Position numbers and translations under genes: made by a program
Assembly: GCF_010731575.1 (NCBI RefSeq)
Contig: NZ_AP022617.1
Span: forward strand, 496,001-560,000
Reading direction: 5' to 3'
Origin: Mycolicibacterium monacense
GTDB lineage: Bacteria; Actinomycetota; Actinomycetes; Mycobacteriales; Mycobacteriaceae
Length of the DNA stretch: 64,000 nt
Shown: positions 26,431 to 35,111 of the stretch, piece by piece
Layout of the letters: each line of letters opens with the position of its first letter
Position numbering within the stretch: position 1 is the first letter of the stretch
Notes under the pieces: generated by a model
Told to the model about the DNA's origin: nothing
What the model saw: the letters and a program-made list of their open reading frames with translations, nothing else
Database searches by the model: none

Positions 26431-26572
26431 CGATGTGCTTCACGCTTCGACATGCCCGATGAGCACTGATACTGTCTTCGGTCAATGTCGCATCGGTGAG
26501 TCGGTTTGGATCCATGAGCGCATATGGCGCCGGACGAATTCAGCCCGGCAACCAAAATGGATGTGGGGCTAA

Positions 26573-27802
26573 ATGCAAAAGCCGATGACCGGTGTGCGCG
26601 TCCTCGAAGTCGCCCAGTTCACTTTCGTGCCCTCCGCAGGTGCGGTGCTCGCTGACTGGGGTGCCGACGTCGTCAAGATCGAGAACCCGGTGACCGGAGA
26701 TGCGCAGCGCGGACTGGTCAGCGTTCAGGGACGGTCCGCTACCGCACCGGGGGTGTCGTTCGCACCCACGATCGAGGCGCCCAACCGCGGCAAGCGCAGC
26801 GTCGGCCTCTCGCTTGCGCTCAACGAGTCGCGACCGGTCTTCGAGGAACTCGTCCGTCGCAGCGATGTCTTCCTCACCAACCACCTGCCCCAGGCACGGG
26901 CCAAGCTCCGCATCGACCTCGACGAGATACGGCGCATCAATCCCGCGATCATCTACGTCGCGGGCAGTGGCTTCGGCAGCGAAGGGCCCGACAGCGAGAC
27001 AGGTGCGCACGACGTGACGGCGTTCTGGGCCCGTGCGGGCAGCGCCGAGGGTGTCACGCCCGTCGACTCCGAAGTGCCGACGGGCATGCCCGCCGGGGGC
27101 TTCGGCGACAACATCGGGGGCATCACCATCGCCGGCGCGGTGGCCGCAGCGCTGTACGGCAGACAGACGACGGGCCAGACGTCGGTCATCGATGTGTCAT
27201 TGCTGGCGGTGGGAGCATGGGCCAACCAGTTCAGCGTCAATCTCGCCATGCTCTACGGCTGCCCGCTGCCCAAGATCGACATCCGCACACAGGCGCCGGG
27301 CAACCCGCTCACCGGTGCGTATCGCTGTTCCGACGGCCGCTACATTCAGCTTTCGATGCTGCAACCGACCCGATATTGGGCTCCGCTGTGCCGCCTTTTC
27401 GGCCTGTTCGGGGCCGCCGACGACGAGCGGTTCGGATCCCTGGAGTCGCTGGCGGCGCACGCCGACGAAGCGATGAGGCTGATTTCCGGGGCGATCGGCA
27501 CCAGGACCTTCGATGAGTGCAAGCGGCTGCTGAATTCCTTCGGCGGACAGTGGGCGCCCGTGCAGGACGCCTGGGAGGTGGCCAACGACGAGTCGCTGAT
27601 CGCCAACGGGCGCATCGCCGACGTGGTGGACGTCCACGGCATCAAGCGCAAGCTGGTGGCCAATCCCGTGAAATTCGACGAGGCGGACGCACAGCTCACC
27701 CGGGCGCCGATGTTCGCCGAGCACACCGACGAGGTGCTGCGGGAACTGGGACTCGACGACCTCGACCTCGTCGAGCTGAAGATCGAAGGCGCGATCACCT
27801 GA
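26573..27802 (+). CDS. CaiB/BaiF family (class III) CoA transferase
   Basis: A 409-aa transferase moving CoA between carboxylic acids, or an acyl-CoA racemase of the same fold. N-terminal CoA-binding core VLEVAQFTFVPSAG and GADVVKIENP, NRGKRSVGLSL, and the predicted catalytic Asp in SVIDVSLLAVG (about residue 207). The C terminus is TDEVLRELGLDDLDLVELKIEGAIT. A decayed paralogue of its 3' end lies at 19758-19921. The start ATG at 26573 has GGGGC upstream, a weak ribosome site. It is separated by 142 bases from the SDR downstream. Confidence 0.9.
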   Translation: MQKPMTGVRVLEVAQFTFVPSAGAVLADWGADVVKIENPVTGDAQRGLVSVQGRSATAPGVSFAPTIEAPNRGKRSVGLSLALNESRPVFEELVRRSDVFLTNHLPQARAKLRIDLDEIRRINPAIIYVAGSGFGSEGPDSETGAHDVTAFWARAGSAEGVTPVDSEVPTGMPAGGFGDNIGGITIAGAVAAALYGRQTTGQTSVIDVSLLAVGAWANQFSVNLAMLYGCPLPKIDIRTQAPGNPLTGAYRCSDGRYIQLSMLQPTRYWAPLCRLFGLFGAADDERFGSLESLAAHADEAMRLISGAIGTRTFDECKRLLNSFGGQWAPVQDAWEVANDESLIANGRIADVVDVHGIKRKLVANPVKFDEADAQLTRAPMFAEHTDEVLRELGLDDLDLVELKIEGAIT

Positions 27803-27907
27803 ATCTGGCAGTAGTGTCACCTGCCGAAGGGCTGCGACGCGATGCTATTCCACCGGCAGGGAGATTTTCGCGCGCGGTGACTTCGCCCGGCGTGTAAATG
27901 GCGTAAT

Positions 27908-27925
27908 CTTCTGACAGTCGCGTCA
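27908..27925 (-). promoter_or_regulatory. TGAC-N6-GTCAGAAG operator-like element
   Basis: On the minus strand it reads TGACGCGACTGTCAGAAG. It lies just upstream of the GGAGGG ribosome site of the SDR gene at 27945. Same architecture as the elements before 40568 and 43142; only the last base of GTCAGAAA differs. Confidence 0.5.
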
Positions 27926-27944
27926 TGTTTGGAGGGAATGGTCG

Positions 27945-28733
27945 GTGGATCTGGGGATCGCGGGCAAGGGGTACGCCATCGTCGGCGGCACGGCGGGGAT
28001 GGGTTTGGCCGCCGCGCGGGCACTCGCCCGCGAAGGCGCCGCCGTCGTACTGATCGGACGCGACGAGGCCAAGGCGAAGAACGCGGCAGTCGCCGTGGCG
28101 GACATCGGCGCCGCGGCGGCGCACGGCCTCGTCCATGACGTCAGCCAGCCCGGCGTGGCCGTCGCCGCTGTCGAAGAGGCCGTGGCACTCCTCGGTAGGC
28201 TCGACGGGATCGCGATCACCATGGGCACGGCCGGCATGATGCCGATCGACTCCGACGACGACGCTTGGGAGCAGGCGTTCCGCGACGTGCTGCTGGCGAC
28301 CACCCGCAGCGTCCAGGCCGCCCTGCCGCACCTGGCAGCCACCCGGGGCGCAATCGTCACCACCGCGGCGTACTCGGCGCGCTCGCCGCACGAGCCGCGG
28401 CTGCCCTACGCGAGCCTCAAGGCGGCGGTGGCCACGTTCACAAGGGGGATCGCCCGCACGCACGGCAAGGACGGCATCCGTGCGAACAGCATCGCCCCCG
28501 GCGCGGTGGAGACCGACGCTCTGCACGCGATCCGGGGATATGTCGCCGACAGCAAGGGTTACCCGTACGAGGAAGCGCTGGAGCGCGCACTGGTCGAGGA
28601 CTTCGGCTTCGACGCAGCATTGAAGCGACCCGGTCAGCCCGACGAGATCGGGGCACTGATCGCCTTCCTGCTGTCCGATGTCTGCGGATTCGTCACCGGC
28701 CAAACCATTTACGCCGACGGCGGCGCACCGTAG
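27945..28733 (+). CDS. Short-chain dehydrogenase/reductase
   Basis: A 262-aa SDR oxidoreductase. The nucleotide motif is the variant GGTAGMGLAAA in place of TGxxxGxG. Catalytic Ser in TTAAYSA and YASLK supply the triad, and the end DVCGFVTGQTIYADGGAP is classical. It lacks the GQGR and loop features of the mycofactocin-type SDRs in this window, so it probably uses free NAD(P). GTG at 27945 with GGAGGG eight bases upstream. It is followed after seven bases by the thioesterase gene, forming a two-gene unit. Confidence 0.9.
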   Translation: MDLGIAGKGYAIVGGTAGMGLAAARALAREGAAVVLIGRDEAKAKNAAVAVADIGAAAAHGLVHDVSQPGVAVAAVEEAVALLGRLDGIAITMGTAGMMPIDSDDDAWEQAFRDVLLATTRSVQAALPHLAATRGAIVTTAAYSARSPHEPRLPYASLKAAVATFTRGIARTHGKDGIRANSIAPGAVETDALHAIRGYVADSKGYPYEEALERALVEDFGFDAALKRPGQPDEIGALIAFLLSDVCGFVTGQTIYADGGAP

Positions 28734-28740
28734 GAGAGTT

Positions 28741-29355
28741 GTGACCGATACAGGACAGACCGATCATTGGCGGCATCAGGGACCGATGCCGCAACGTGGC
28801 GGACCGCACTTCGCCGACCTCGTCGAGCAGCTCCGCCGGGTGCAGGACGGATTCGTGGGTGCCCGACTGCCCTCGGAAACCGGAGCCGTTGTGCTGGAGC
28901 AACTTTCGGACATCGCCGACACTCTGGCAGCTCATCAGGTAGCGCCGCTCGACGCCCCGGCGGGTGCGCGGCTGGATCTGCCCGGGCGGGGACACCCGTT
29001 TCTGCCGCCGCACGTCGTCGACGAATGGACCGAAACACGCGTGCGTGCGCACGTCACGTTCGCCCGTTATCACCTGGGCGGCAACGGCGCAGCGACTGGG
29101 GGAGCCCACGCCGTGCTGTTCAACGAGATCCTCGGGCGGCTCAGTGCCGGTGGCGGCCGCCCACTGTCGCGAACGGCCTACGTCCACGTCAACTATCGCA
29201 GCGTGACTCCCATCGGGCGCAGGCTCGCGATAGAAGCGACGCTCGACCGGATCGACGGGCGTAAGCGATTCGTCTCGGGACGGTTGCTCGACGGGACGGT
29301 GACGGTCGCAGACGCCGAAGGGTTGTTCGTCGAATTGTTGCCCGGTCAGCCCTAG
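28741..29355 (+). CDS. PaaI-type hotdog thioesterase
   Basis: A 204-aa hotdog-fold protein likely hydrolysing acyl-CoA. The C-terminal hotdog domain (about residues 85-200) has ARYHLGGNGAATGGAHAVLFNEILGRL and RTAYVHVNYRSVTP. This carries the loop and long helix of the PaaI/YbgC-like group, with Asn/Glu in FNEIL at the usual acidic position. It has a paralogue at 48837-49472 (FGRYFLGGGGAVHGGAIPLLFDEVLGRL). GTG start at 28741. The stop overlaps the convergent hydrolase gene by four bases. Confidence 0.85.
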   Translation: MTDTGQTDHWRHQGPMPQRGGPHFADLVEQLRRVQDGFVGARLPSETGAVVLEQLSDIADTLAAHQVAPLDAPAGARLDLPGRGHPFLPPHVVDEWTETRVRAHVTFARYHLGGNGAATGGAHAVLFNEILGRLSAGGGRPLSRTAYVHVNYRSVTPIGRRLAIEATLDRIDGRKRFVSGRLLDGTVTVADAEGLFVELLPGQP

Positions 29356-30092
29356 ACGCTCCGCAGCCGGCACCGCTCGACGAGGACTTCCGCCAGGCGG
29401 ACGGGGTGGCTGAACATGAGCTCGTGACAGGCGTCGACCGGAATCACCTCCTGCACGCCACCGAGCGCGGCGATGCTCGCATGCTGGGACTTGACCGACA
29501 ACGCCCGGTCGCGGGTGGTCAGTATCCAGGTGCGCGGGACGTCCTCGGGAAGTGTGCTGCGGTCCACGGGCTCGCCTGGTATACGAGCGGATTCAACGTA
29601 CAACTTCGACAGCGTCAATCGGCGTTGTGCGGGTGTCATGCCGTTGCAGAACGCCCACCGCGCCGCGGGAGCCGGAATCTTCATCGGCCTGCCGATTCGT
29701 GCGGCATGTCGGGCGAAGACCGCCAACGGACCGCCGAGGGTGTCCGCGATGGAGAGGCCCTGCGGCGGAACGAATGCGGTGGCCAGGATCATCTCCCGCA
29801 CCCGCGAGGAACCGAGTTTGGCGACGACGCCGGGTACCGTCACCCCGGCCATCGAGTGGCCCACGATCACGACGTCACCCAGACCCGCGGCCTCGATGTC
29901 TGCGACGACGGATTCCACCCACTCGCCGATCGTGGCGGTCGCGAGGTCTCCCGGCTTGTCACCGTGACCCGGGAGATCGACTGCGAGAGTGCGCAGTTCC
30001 GGTGCCTGACGGTGTATTTCGGCGAGGACGAGATCCCAGCAGTCGGCTGCGTGCTCGCCGCCGTGGACGAGGACGAGGTCGGGTAGAGCCAT
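29352..30092 (-). CDS. Alpha/beta hydrolase (esterase-like)
   Basis: A 246-aa serine hydrolase of the plant-esterase-like group. VLVHGGEHAADCWD is the oxyanion strand, GHSMAGVT contains the nucleophilic Ser (about residue 98), an Asp follows in LTTRDRAL, and HELMFSHP supplies the His. It probably cleaves a small ester or lactone. It is the last gene of the long minus-strand operon, 22 bases after the LLM gene. The last 15 codons have a relic homologue at 20874-20920. Confidence 0.87.
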   Translation of the reverse strand: MALPDLVLVHGGEHAADCWDLVLAEIHRQAPELRTLAVDLPGHGDKPGDLATATIGEWVESVVADIEAAGLGDVVIVGHSMAGVTVPGVVAKLGSSRVREMILATAFVPPQGLSIADTLGGPLAVFARHAARIGRPMKIPAPAARWAFCNGMTPAQRRLTLSKLYVESARIPGEPVDRSTLPEDVPRTWILTTRDRALSVKSQHASIAALGGVQEVIPVDACHELMFSHPVRLAEVLVERCRLRSV

Positions 30093-30114
30093 GCTGCGCC
30101 ATCCCTCCGTGCGG

Positions 30115-31026
30115 TCAGCGATGAATCAGCTGGGACGCCAGCACATCGATGTCGGTGCGGAAGTCGGTGAAGCTCCTGCTGGCCGGCTCGATGGTAATCC
30201 AGGTCACCCCCGCCTCGGCGTAGGCGCCCAGGCGTGGTTGCACCGACGTGCAGAATTTCGCGCAGTCGCCGCTGACGAGCAGGTCGGCCTCGAACGGGAC
30301 AAACGACACGTCGGCCGCGGCCCGGTCGAGTTCGGCGCGCCGCTTGTTGATGGTTGCGATCCAGTCGCCGAGGGTCGCGATGTCTTCGAGCGGGCGGGCG
30401 CGGGTGATGGCAGCCATCTCGCCCGATGCAGCCATCGGCATCCAGCCGTCGGCCACCTCGACGACCCGGCGCTGCGCGGCTGCGCTGTTGCCCCCGATCC
30501 AGATCGGAGGCCCGCCGGTCGTCAGAGGTGGCGGCAGCGCGATGTGTCCACTCACCCCGAACTCCGGGCCCTCGTGGTCGTCACCCGCCCAGGCCGCCCG
30601 CCATGCGCCGATGGCTTCATCCAGCAGCGCGCCGCGGCGGCCGAAATCGGCGCCCAACGCCTCGAACTCCGATTTCAGGTAGCCCGCCCCGGTGCCCAGT
30701 GTGAAGCGGCCGCCGGAGAGCACATCGATGCTCGCAGCCGCCTTCGCCGTCAGATACGGGCTGCGGTAACCCGATACCAGGATGTAGGTCATCACTCGCA
30801 TGCGGCTCGTCGCGGCGGCGGCGAAGCTCAGCGAGACGAACGGGTCGAAGGCGTGGTGGCCGCCGTGGGCCAGCCAGGTCTTGTCGGGATACGGGTGCTC
30901 GGACATCGAGAAACCGTCGAAGCCGGCCTCTTCGACCAGTTTCGCGACATCGCCGATCGTGGCACCCTCGCACCATCGGCTCCAGTGCTTGACCGCACGC
31001 ATCGGGAACATCAGGTTGTAGCGCAC
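30115..31026 (-). CDS. LLM-class F420-dependent oxidoreductase
   Basis: A 303-aa TIM-barrel oxidoreductase of the luciferase-like superfamily; mycobacterial members usually take F420H2, some FMN. Motifs: GFDGFSMSEHPYP, RMRVMTYILVSGYRSPYLTAKAAASIDVLSGGRFTLGTGAGY, GPPIWIGGNSAAAQRRV and ADGWMP. The His-to-Tyr change in YRSPYL at the common HRxP-like position is a variant. The GTG at 31026 is preceded by AGGA. Cofactor choice is by family inference. A decayed N-terminal copy exists at 20920-21020. Confidence 0.87.
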   Translation of the reverse strand: MRYNLMFPMRAVKHWSRWCEGATIGDVAKLVEEAGFDGFSMSEHPYPDKTWLAHGGHHAFDPFVSLSFAAAATSRMRVMTYILVSGYRSPYLTAKAAASIDVLSGGRFTLGTGAGYLKSEFEALGADFGRRGALLDEAIGAWRAAWAGDDHEGPEFGVSGHIALPPPLTTGGPPIWIGGNSAAAQRRVVEVADGWMPMAASGEMAAITRARPLEDIATLGDWIATINKRRAELDRAAADVSFVPFEADLLVSGDCAKFCTSVQPRLGAYAEAGVTWITIEPASRSFTDFRTDIDVLASQLIHR

Positions 31027-31045
31027 ATTGTTCCTATCTCTACGA

Positions 31046-32212
31046 CTATCTCAACAGTGACCGGGAGATGACTTCGCGTTGGACTTCGGTGGCGCCTTCG
31101 CCGAGGCGTTTGACGCGCAGATCGCGAAACCAGCGTTCCAGCGGCAGTTCGGTGGAGATGCCGAGCGCACCGTGGATCTGTATGCACCGGTCCAGGACCC
31201 GGTACGCCGCTTCCGTCCCGTACATCTTGGCCACCGACGCATCCACCCGGACGTTGTGTCCGAGATCGGCGTTCCACGCCGCCTGATACATCAGGAGCCG
31301 CGCGGCGCGCAATTCCACCTCGCTCTCCACCAGCATCCACTGGATGCCCTGCTTGTCTGCGAGCTTTCCGCCGAACACGTCGCGGTCCTTCGCCCACCGG
31401 CAGGCCAAGTCCAGCGCGCTCTGTGCGATGCCGATCGGCCCGGCGGCGTAGATGATCCGACCGTGGATGAGGAAGTCACTGGCCATCGAGAAGCCTTGTC
31501 CTTCGACGCCGATCAGCTGTTCCGCGGGTATCGCCACGTTGTCGAAATTCAATTCGTAGGGCGCGAAGGAGGCCATCACCGGAATCCGGCTGAACGTCAC
31601 ACCGGGGGTGTCCTTTTCGACGATGAACGCCGAGATACCGTCGCGCCCTTCGCCGGTGCGCGCGTACACCACTCCCCAGTCGGCGCCCGGCGCATGTGAG
31701 ATCCACATCTTGGAGCCGTTCAGTACGTAGCCATCGCCGTGCCTGGTCGCCTTGAGCCGGATCGCCCGCGCCGGATCCGAGCCGCCGGAGGCTTCGGTGA
31801 TCGCGGTGTAGGCCTTCGACATTGTGCCGTCGATGATCGGGCGGGCGTATTTCTCGAACTGTTCACAAGACGCCTTGAACATGATGTTGGGCGGGTTGCC
31901 CCCGAAAGCGCCGAGCGCCGGAAAGAATGCTCCCATCCGGCATTTCGCCGCCTCTTCGGCGACCACCACCTGGCCCAGGACGCCGAGCCCGGCGCCGCCG
32001 TACTCCGTGGGTGTCTGCAGCGACCACAGCCCGAGCTCGCGGGCCTTCGCCTGCAGCTCGACGAGCAGTTCGAGTGGCAGCCCTGTCGCGTCGTGACCCA
32101 GCGTCTCCTCGATCGGATGCACGTGCGCAGCCATGAACCGGCGCACCGTGTCGCGCAGCATCACCAGTTCGTCCGGCAGCTCCCATGCGCCAGACGGAGA
32201 ATCGCCGGCCAC
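31046..32212 (-). CDS. Acyl-CoA dehydrogenase
   Basis: A 388-aa acyl-CoA dehydrogenase. AITEASGGSDPARAI and LNGSKMWISHAPGADWG are the FAD-site motifs, IQIHGALGISTELPLERWFRD the C-terminal region, and GEGATEVQREVISRSL carries the MCAD-like catalytic Glu. The GTG at 32212 shares a base with the stop of the upstream flavin reductase (TAGTG), showing tight coupling. An open frame extends further upstream, overlapping that gene, but it is not plausible protein. Confidence 0.9.
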   Translation of the reverse strand: MAGDSPSGAWELPDELVMLRDTVRRFMAAHVHPIEETLGHDATGLPLELLVELQAKARELGLWSLQTPTEYGGAGLGVLGQVVVAEEAAKCRMGAFFPALGAFGGNPPNIMFKASCEQFEKYARPIIDGTMSKAYTAITEASGGSDPARAIRLKATRHGDGYVLNGSKMWISHAPGADWGVVYARTGEGRDGISAFIVEKDTPGVTFSRIPVMASFAPYELNFDNVAIPAEQLIGVEGQGFSMASDFLIHGRIIYAAGPIGIAQSALDLACRWAKDRDVFGGKLADKQGIQWMLVESEVELRAARLLMYQAAWNADLGHNVRVDASVAKMYGTEAAYRVLDRCIQIHGALGISTELPLERWFRDLRVKRLGEGATEVQREVISRSLLR

Positions 32213-32802
32213 TAGACCCGTGCCGCGGCCGCCGCCCGCAGATCGCGTGCACTCTGCAGCTGCGGCTCGTGATTCGCTTCGTACTGCTCGACCCATTCGT
32301 GCGGCAACCTGCCCCACGCCTCGCCGATTCGCAGCCGTTGCTCGGAGCTGAACACCTCCGCGGCCACCACGTCGCCGACGAAGATGGTGTTCTCGTCGTT
32401 GTCCAGTGAGCCAGTGATCCTGCACTCGACGTAGCTGTGCGCATCGAGCAGGATCGGTGCCCCCGTGACACCGGGTTTCGTCCGCAGTTTGGCGATCTTG
32501 TCACCGTCGCGGCCAGAGCTGCCGCCGAGGGTCATCAGGATCTCCATCGACTTGTCGATCTCGTCGGGGCCGGCGGACAACATATGCATCACGAAAATGC
32601 CGGAGTTGACCAGCATGTCGTGCGACTTGTTGTATTTGGTCAGGCTGACTGTGGCGCGGGGCAGCTCCGGCACGATGCTGGCCGAGCCGGCCGACAGCGA
32701 CATCAGGCCGTTGGCGAAGCCGTTGTCGATCGTGGTGACCGCCACCGGGAACGGCCGCAGACCGGCCAGGACCTTGTCCGCGGCAGCGAGGTCGATCGTC
32801 AT
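32212..32802 (-). CDS. Flavin reductase-like (FMN-binding split barrel) protein
   Basis: A 196-aa protein with a flavin reductase-type split-barrel domain. Features include FPVAVTTIDNGFANGLMSLSAGSASIVPELPRATVSLTKYNKSHDML and HSYVECRITGSLDNDENTIFVGDVVAAEV. Such proteins supply reduced FMN to two-component monooxygenases, or act as stand-alone reductases. No clear oxygenase partner lies in the operon except possibly the adjacent dehydrogenase-fold protein or the LLM protein. The ATG at 32802 has AAGGAG six bases upstream. Confidence 0.85.
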   Translation of the reverse strand: MTIDLAAADKVLAGLRPFPVAVTTIDNGFANGLMSLSAGSASIVPELPRATVSLTKYNKSHDMLVNSGIFVMHMLSAGPDEIDKSMEILMTLGGSSGRDGDKIAKLRTKPGVTGAPILLDAHSYVECRITGSLDNDENTIFVGDVVAAEVFSSEQRLRIGEAWGRLPHEWVEQYEANHEPQLQSARDLRAAAAARV

Positions 32803-32828
32803 GTGTTTCTCCTTGCTGGTCGGCACGC

Positions 32829-34319
32829 TCATCCGAGCGTGAATGGGTCGCGGGTCGCCCCGGACAGTTCCACCCACACCGCCTTGGTCTCGGTGAAATC
32901 CTTCACGGCATCGATGCCGTTCTCGCGGCCGATCCCGCTGTATCCGACGCCCCCGAACGGAACATGCGGAGCGACAACGCGATAGGCGTTCACCCACACC
33001 GTTCCGGCCCGCAGCTTGGCGGCCACCCGGTGCGCGCGGTGGACATCCTTGGTCCACACCGCGCCGGCCAACCCGAATTCGCTGGCGTTGGCCGCGGCGA
33101 CGGCCTCGTCCTCGTCGGTGAAGGTCATCACCGCCAACACCGGCCCGAAGATCTCCTCGGCGACCGCCCGCATCGAGGGATCCACCCCGGTAAGCACCGT
33201 CGGTTTGACGAACAAGCCGCCGAGCTCGGCGGCGGGCTCGCCGCCATAGGCCACCGTGGCGCCCTGCTCGCGCGCGGAGGCGAAGTGCGACAGCACCTTC
33301 TCGTACTGCGGTTGATTCGACACCGGGCCCATCTCGGTCGTCGGATCCTTCGGGTCCCCGAGCTTGATGGTCGCCGCGCGTGCGACGATGCGCTCGACCA
33401 GCGCGTCCGCGACGCTCTCGTGGACGAGCAGGCGCGAGCCCGCCAGGCAGGTCTGGCCGGTGGCCGCGAACACGCCTGCGATCACGCCGTTCGCGGCTGC
33501 GTCGAGGTCCGCATCGTCGAAGACCACCTGAGCGGACTTGCCGCCGAGCTCCAGGGAGAACCGCGTCATGTTCTCGATCGCGGCCTTGCCGACCTGAATG
33601 CCGGTGGCGGTCGACCCGGTGAAAGCCACCTTGTCGATACCCGGGTGGGATGCCAGCGCAGCGCCGGTTTCCGGACCCCAGCCGGTGACGACGTTGATGA
33701 CGCCGGGCGGAAAGCCGGCCTCAGCGAACAGCTTCGCGAACGCGAGTGTCGACGCCGGGGTGTGATCGCTGGGTTTGACGACGAACGTGCAGCCCGCGGC
33801 GAGGCCGGCGGCCAGCTTCCACGTCAGCAGGAGCAGCGGTGAGTTCCACGGCGTGATTGCAGCGACCACGCCGACCGGCTCATGGCGGGTGTAGACCAGG
33901 TAATTCGGCTTGTCGGTGGGCACCACCTCGCCCTGCAGTTTGTCGGCCAACCCGGCGTAGTAGAAGTAGTACTCGGGCAACGAACGCATCTGGCTGACCA
34001 TTTCGCGAATCAGCTTGCCGCCGTCTCGCACTTCCAACTCCGCCAGCTGCTCCGCTTCGCGCGCGATGATCTCGCCGAGGCGCCACAGCAACTTCCCGCG
34101 GGCGGTCGCGGTGAGGGTGCCCCACGGCCCCTCCAGCGCGGCGCGCGCCGCGGCCACTGCGCGGTCGACGTCGGCGCTGCCGCCGTCGGGGACACGCGCC
34201 CATGGGCGGCCGGTGTACGGGTCCACGCTGTCGTAGGTCGCGCCGGATGCGGCCGCCGCCGGTTCGCCGCCGATCAGCAGGTCGAATGTGGCCAGCTGCT
34301 CGGTCGTGATGTCAGTCAT
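32829..34319 (-). CDS. NAD(P)-dependent aldehyde dehydrogenase
   Basis: A 496-aa aldehyde dehydrogenase oxidising an aldehyde to an acid. The motif TPWNSPLLLLTWKLAAGLAAG binds NAD, FTGSTATG closes the cofactor site, LELGGKSAQ carries the catalytic Glu, and GQTCLAGSR the catalytic Cys. The C-terminal PFGGVGYSGIGRENG is of the class-1/2 type. Full length. It follows the EchA gene by nine bases in the minus operon and could process an aldehyde released by a retro-aldol step. Confidence 0.95.
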   Translation of the reverse strand: MTDITTEQLATFDLLIGGEPAAAASGATYDSVDPYTGRPWARVPDGGSADVDRAVAAARAALEGPWGTLTATARGKLLWRLGEIIAREAEQLAELEVRDGGKLIREMVSQMRSLPEYYFYYAGLADKLQGEVVPTDKPNYLVYTRHEPVGVVAAITPWNSPLLLLTWKLAAGLAAGCTFVVKPSDHTPASTLAFAKLFAEAGFPPGVINVVTGWGPETGAALASHPGIDKVAFTGSTATGIQVGKAAIENMTRFSLELGGKSAQVVFDDADLDAAANGVIAGVFAATGQTCLAGSRLLVHESVADALVERIVARAATIKLGDPKDPTTEMGPVSNQPQYEKVLSHFASAREQGATVAYGGEPAAELGGLFVKPTVLTGVDPSMRAVAEEIFGPVLAVMTFTDEDEAVAAANASEFGLAGAVWTKDVHRAHRVAAKLRAGTVWVNAYRVVAPHVPFGGVGYSGIGRENGIDAVKDFTETKAVWVELSGATRDPFTLG

Positions 34320-34328
34320 GCCGCCTCC

Positions 34329-35111
34329 TCAGCGAGTGCGGGGTCGCTTCTTGTTGTTGAGCGAATCGGGGGTGGCACCGGCATTGCCTATGTGGGTGTA
34401 GGACAGCCCATGCCGGGCGGCGATGCTGGGTGGGAGGTCCCGGGCTTCCCACATCGCGCGCACCGTGCCCTGGATGCCCTGCGGCCGGCGTGTGGCGATC
34501 TCTGCCGCCAATTCCGCTGCGCGGATGCGCAGTTGATCGTCGGGTACGACCTCGGTCACGAGGCCCACACGCAGCGCGGTCGCAGCGGTCATCCGCTCCT
34601 CGCTGCCCAGCAATGCCCAGCGCATCACCTCGCCGTAGGGCACGCCGAGGGCCAGCATGCCCATCGGCTCGAGCGCCGAGACGATGCCGGCATTGGCGTG
34701 CGGGTCGAAGAACGTGGCGTTCTCGGCGCAGATCGCGAAATCGCATTCGCTGACGAAGTACATCGCACCGCCGGCGACGATGCCGTGCAGGGCGGCGATC
34801 ACCGGCTTCCACACCTTGTGTCCCTTGGGGCCCAGGAACGCGCCGGGATCCTCCTGATTGAAGATCGGCAGGTGCTTCCACCATGTGCCCTCGGAGACAT
34901 CGAGTCCGCTGCAGAAAGCGCGCTCACCGTTTGCGCGCAGCACGGCGACCCGGATGTCGTCGTCATCGCGTACGCGGGCCCAGACGGTCGCGAGCTCGGC
35001 CGCCATCTCCTCGGTGAAGCTGTTCAACTTCTCGGGCCGGTTCAGCGTCACGGTGGCGACGTGGTCGGCAACGTCGAATTCGATGGTGCGCAGGTCGGGC
35101 TTGTCTGTCAC
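34329..35111 (-). CDS. Enoyl-CoA hydratase/isomerase (EchA-like)
   Basis: A 260-aa crotonase-fold enzyme. FCSGLDVSEGTW and GIVAGGAMYFVSECDFAICAENA are the oxyanion segments. FFDPHANAGIVSALEPM replaces the usual GxPE motif, so the catalytic residues are non-standard. Starts with an ATGA overlap on the FadD gene, within the long operon. Confidence 0.88.
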   Translation of the reverse strand: MTDKPDLRTIEFDVADHVATVTLNRPEKLNSFTEEMAAELATVWARVRDDDDIRVAVLRANGERAFCSGLDVSEGTWWKHLPIFNQEDPGAFLGPKGHKVWKPVIAALHGIVAGGAMYFVSECDFAICAENATFFDPHANAGIVSALEPMGMLALGVPYGEVMRWALLGSEERMTAATALRVGLVTEVVPDDQLRIRAAELAAEIATRRPQGIQGTVRAMWEARDLPPSIAARHGLSYTHIGNAGATPDSLNNKKRPRTR

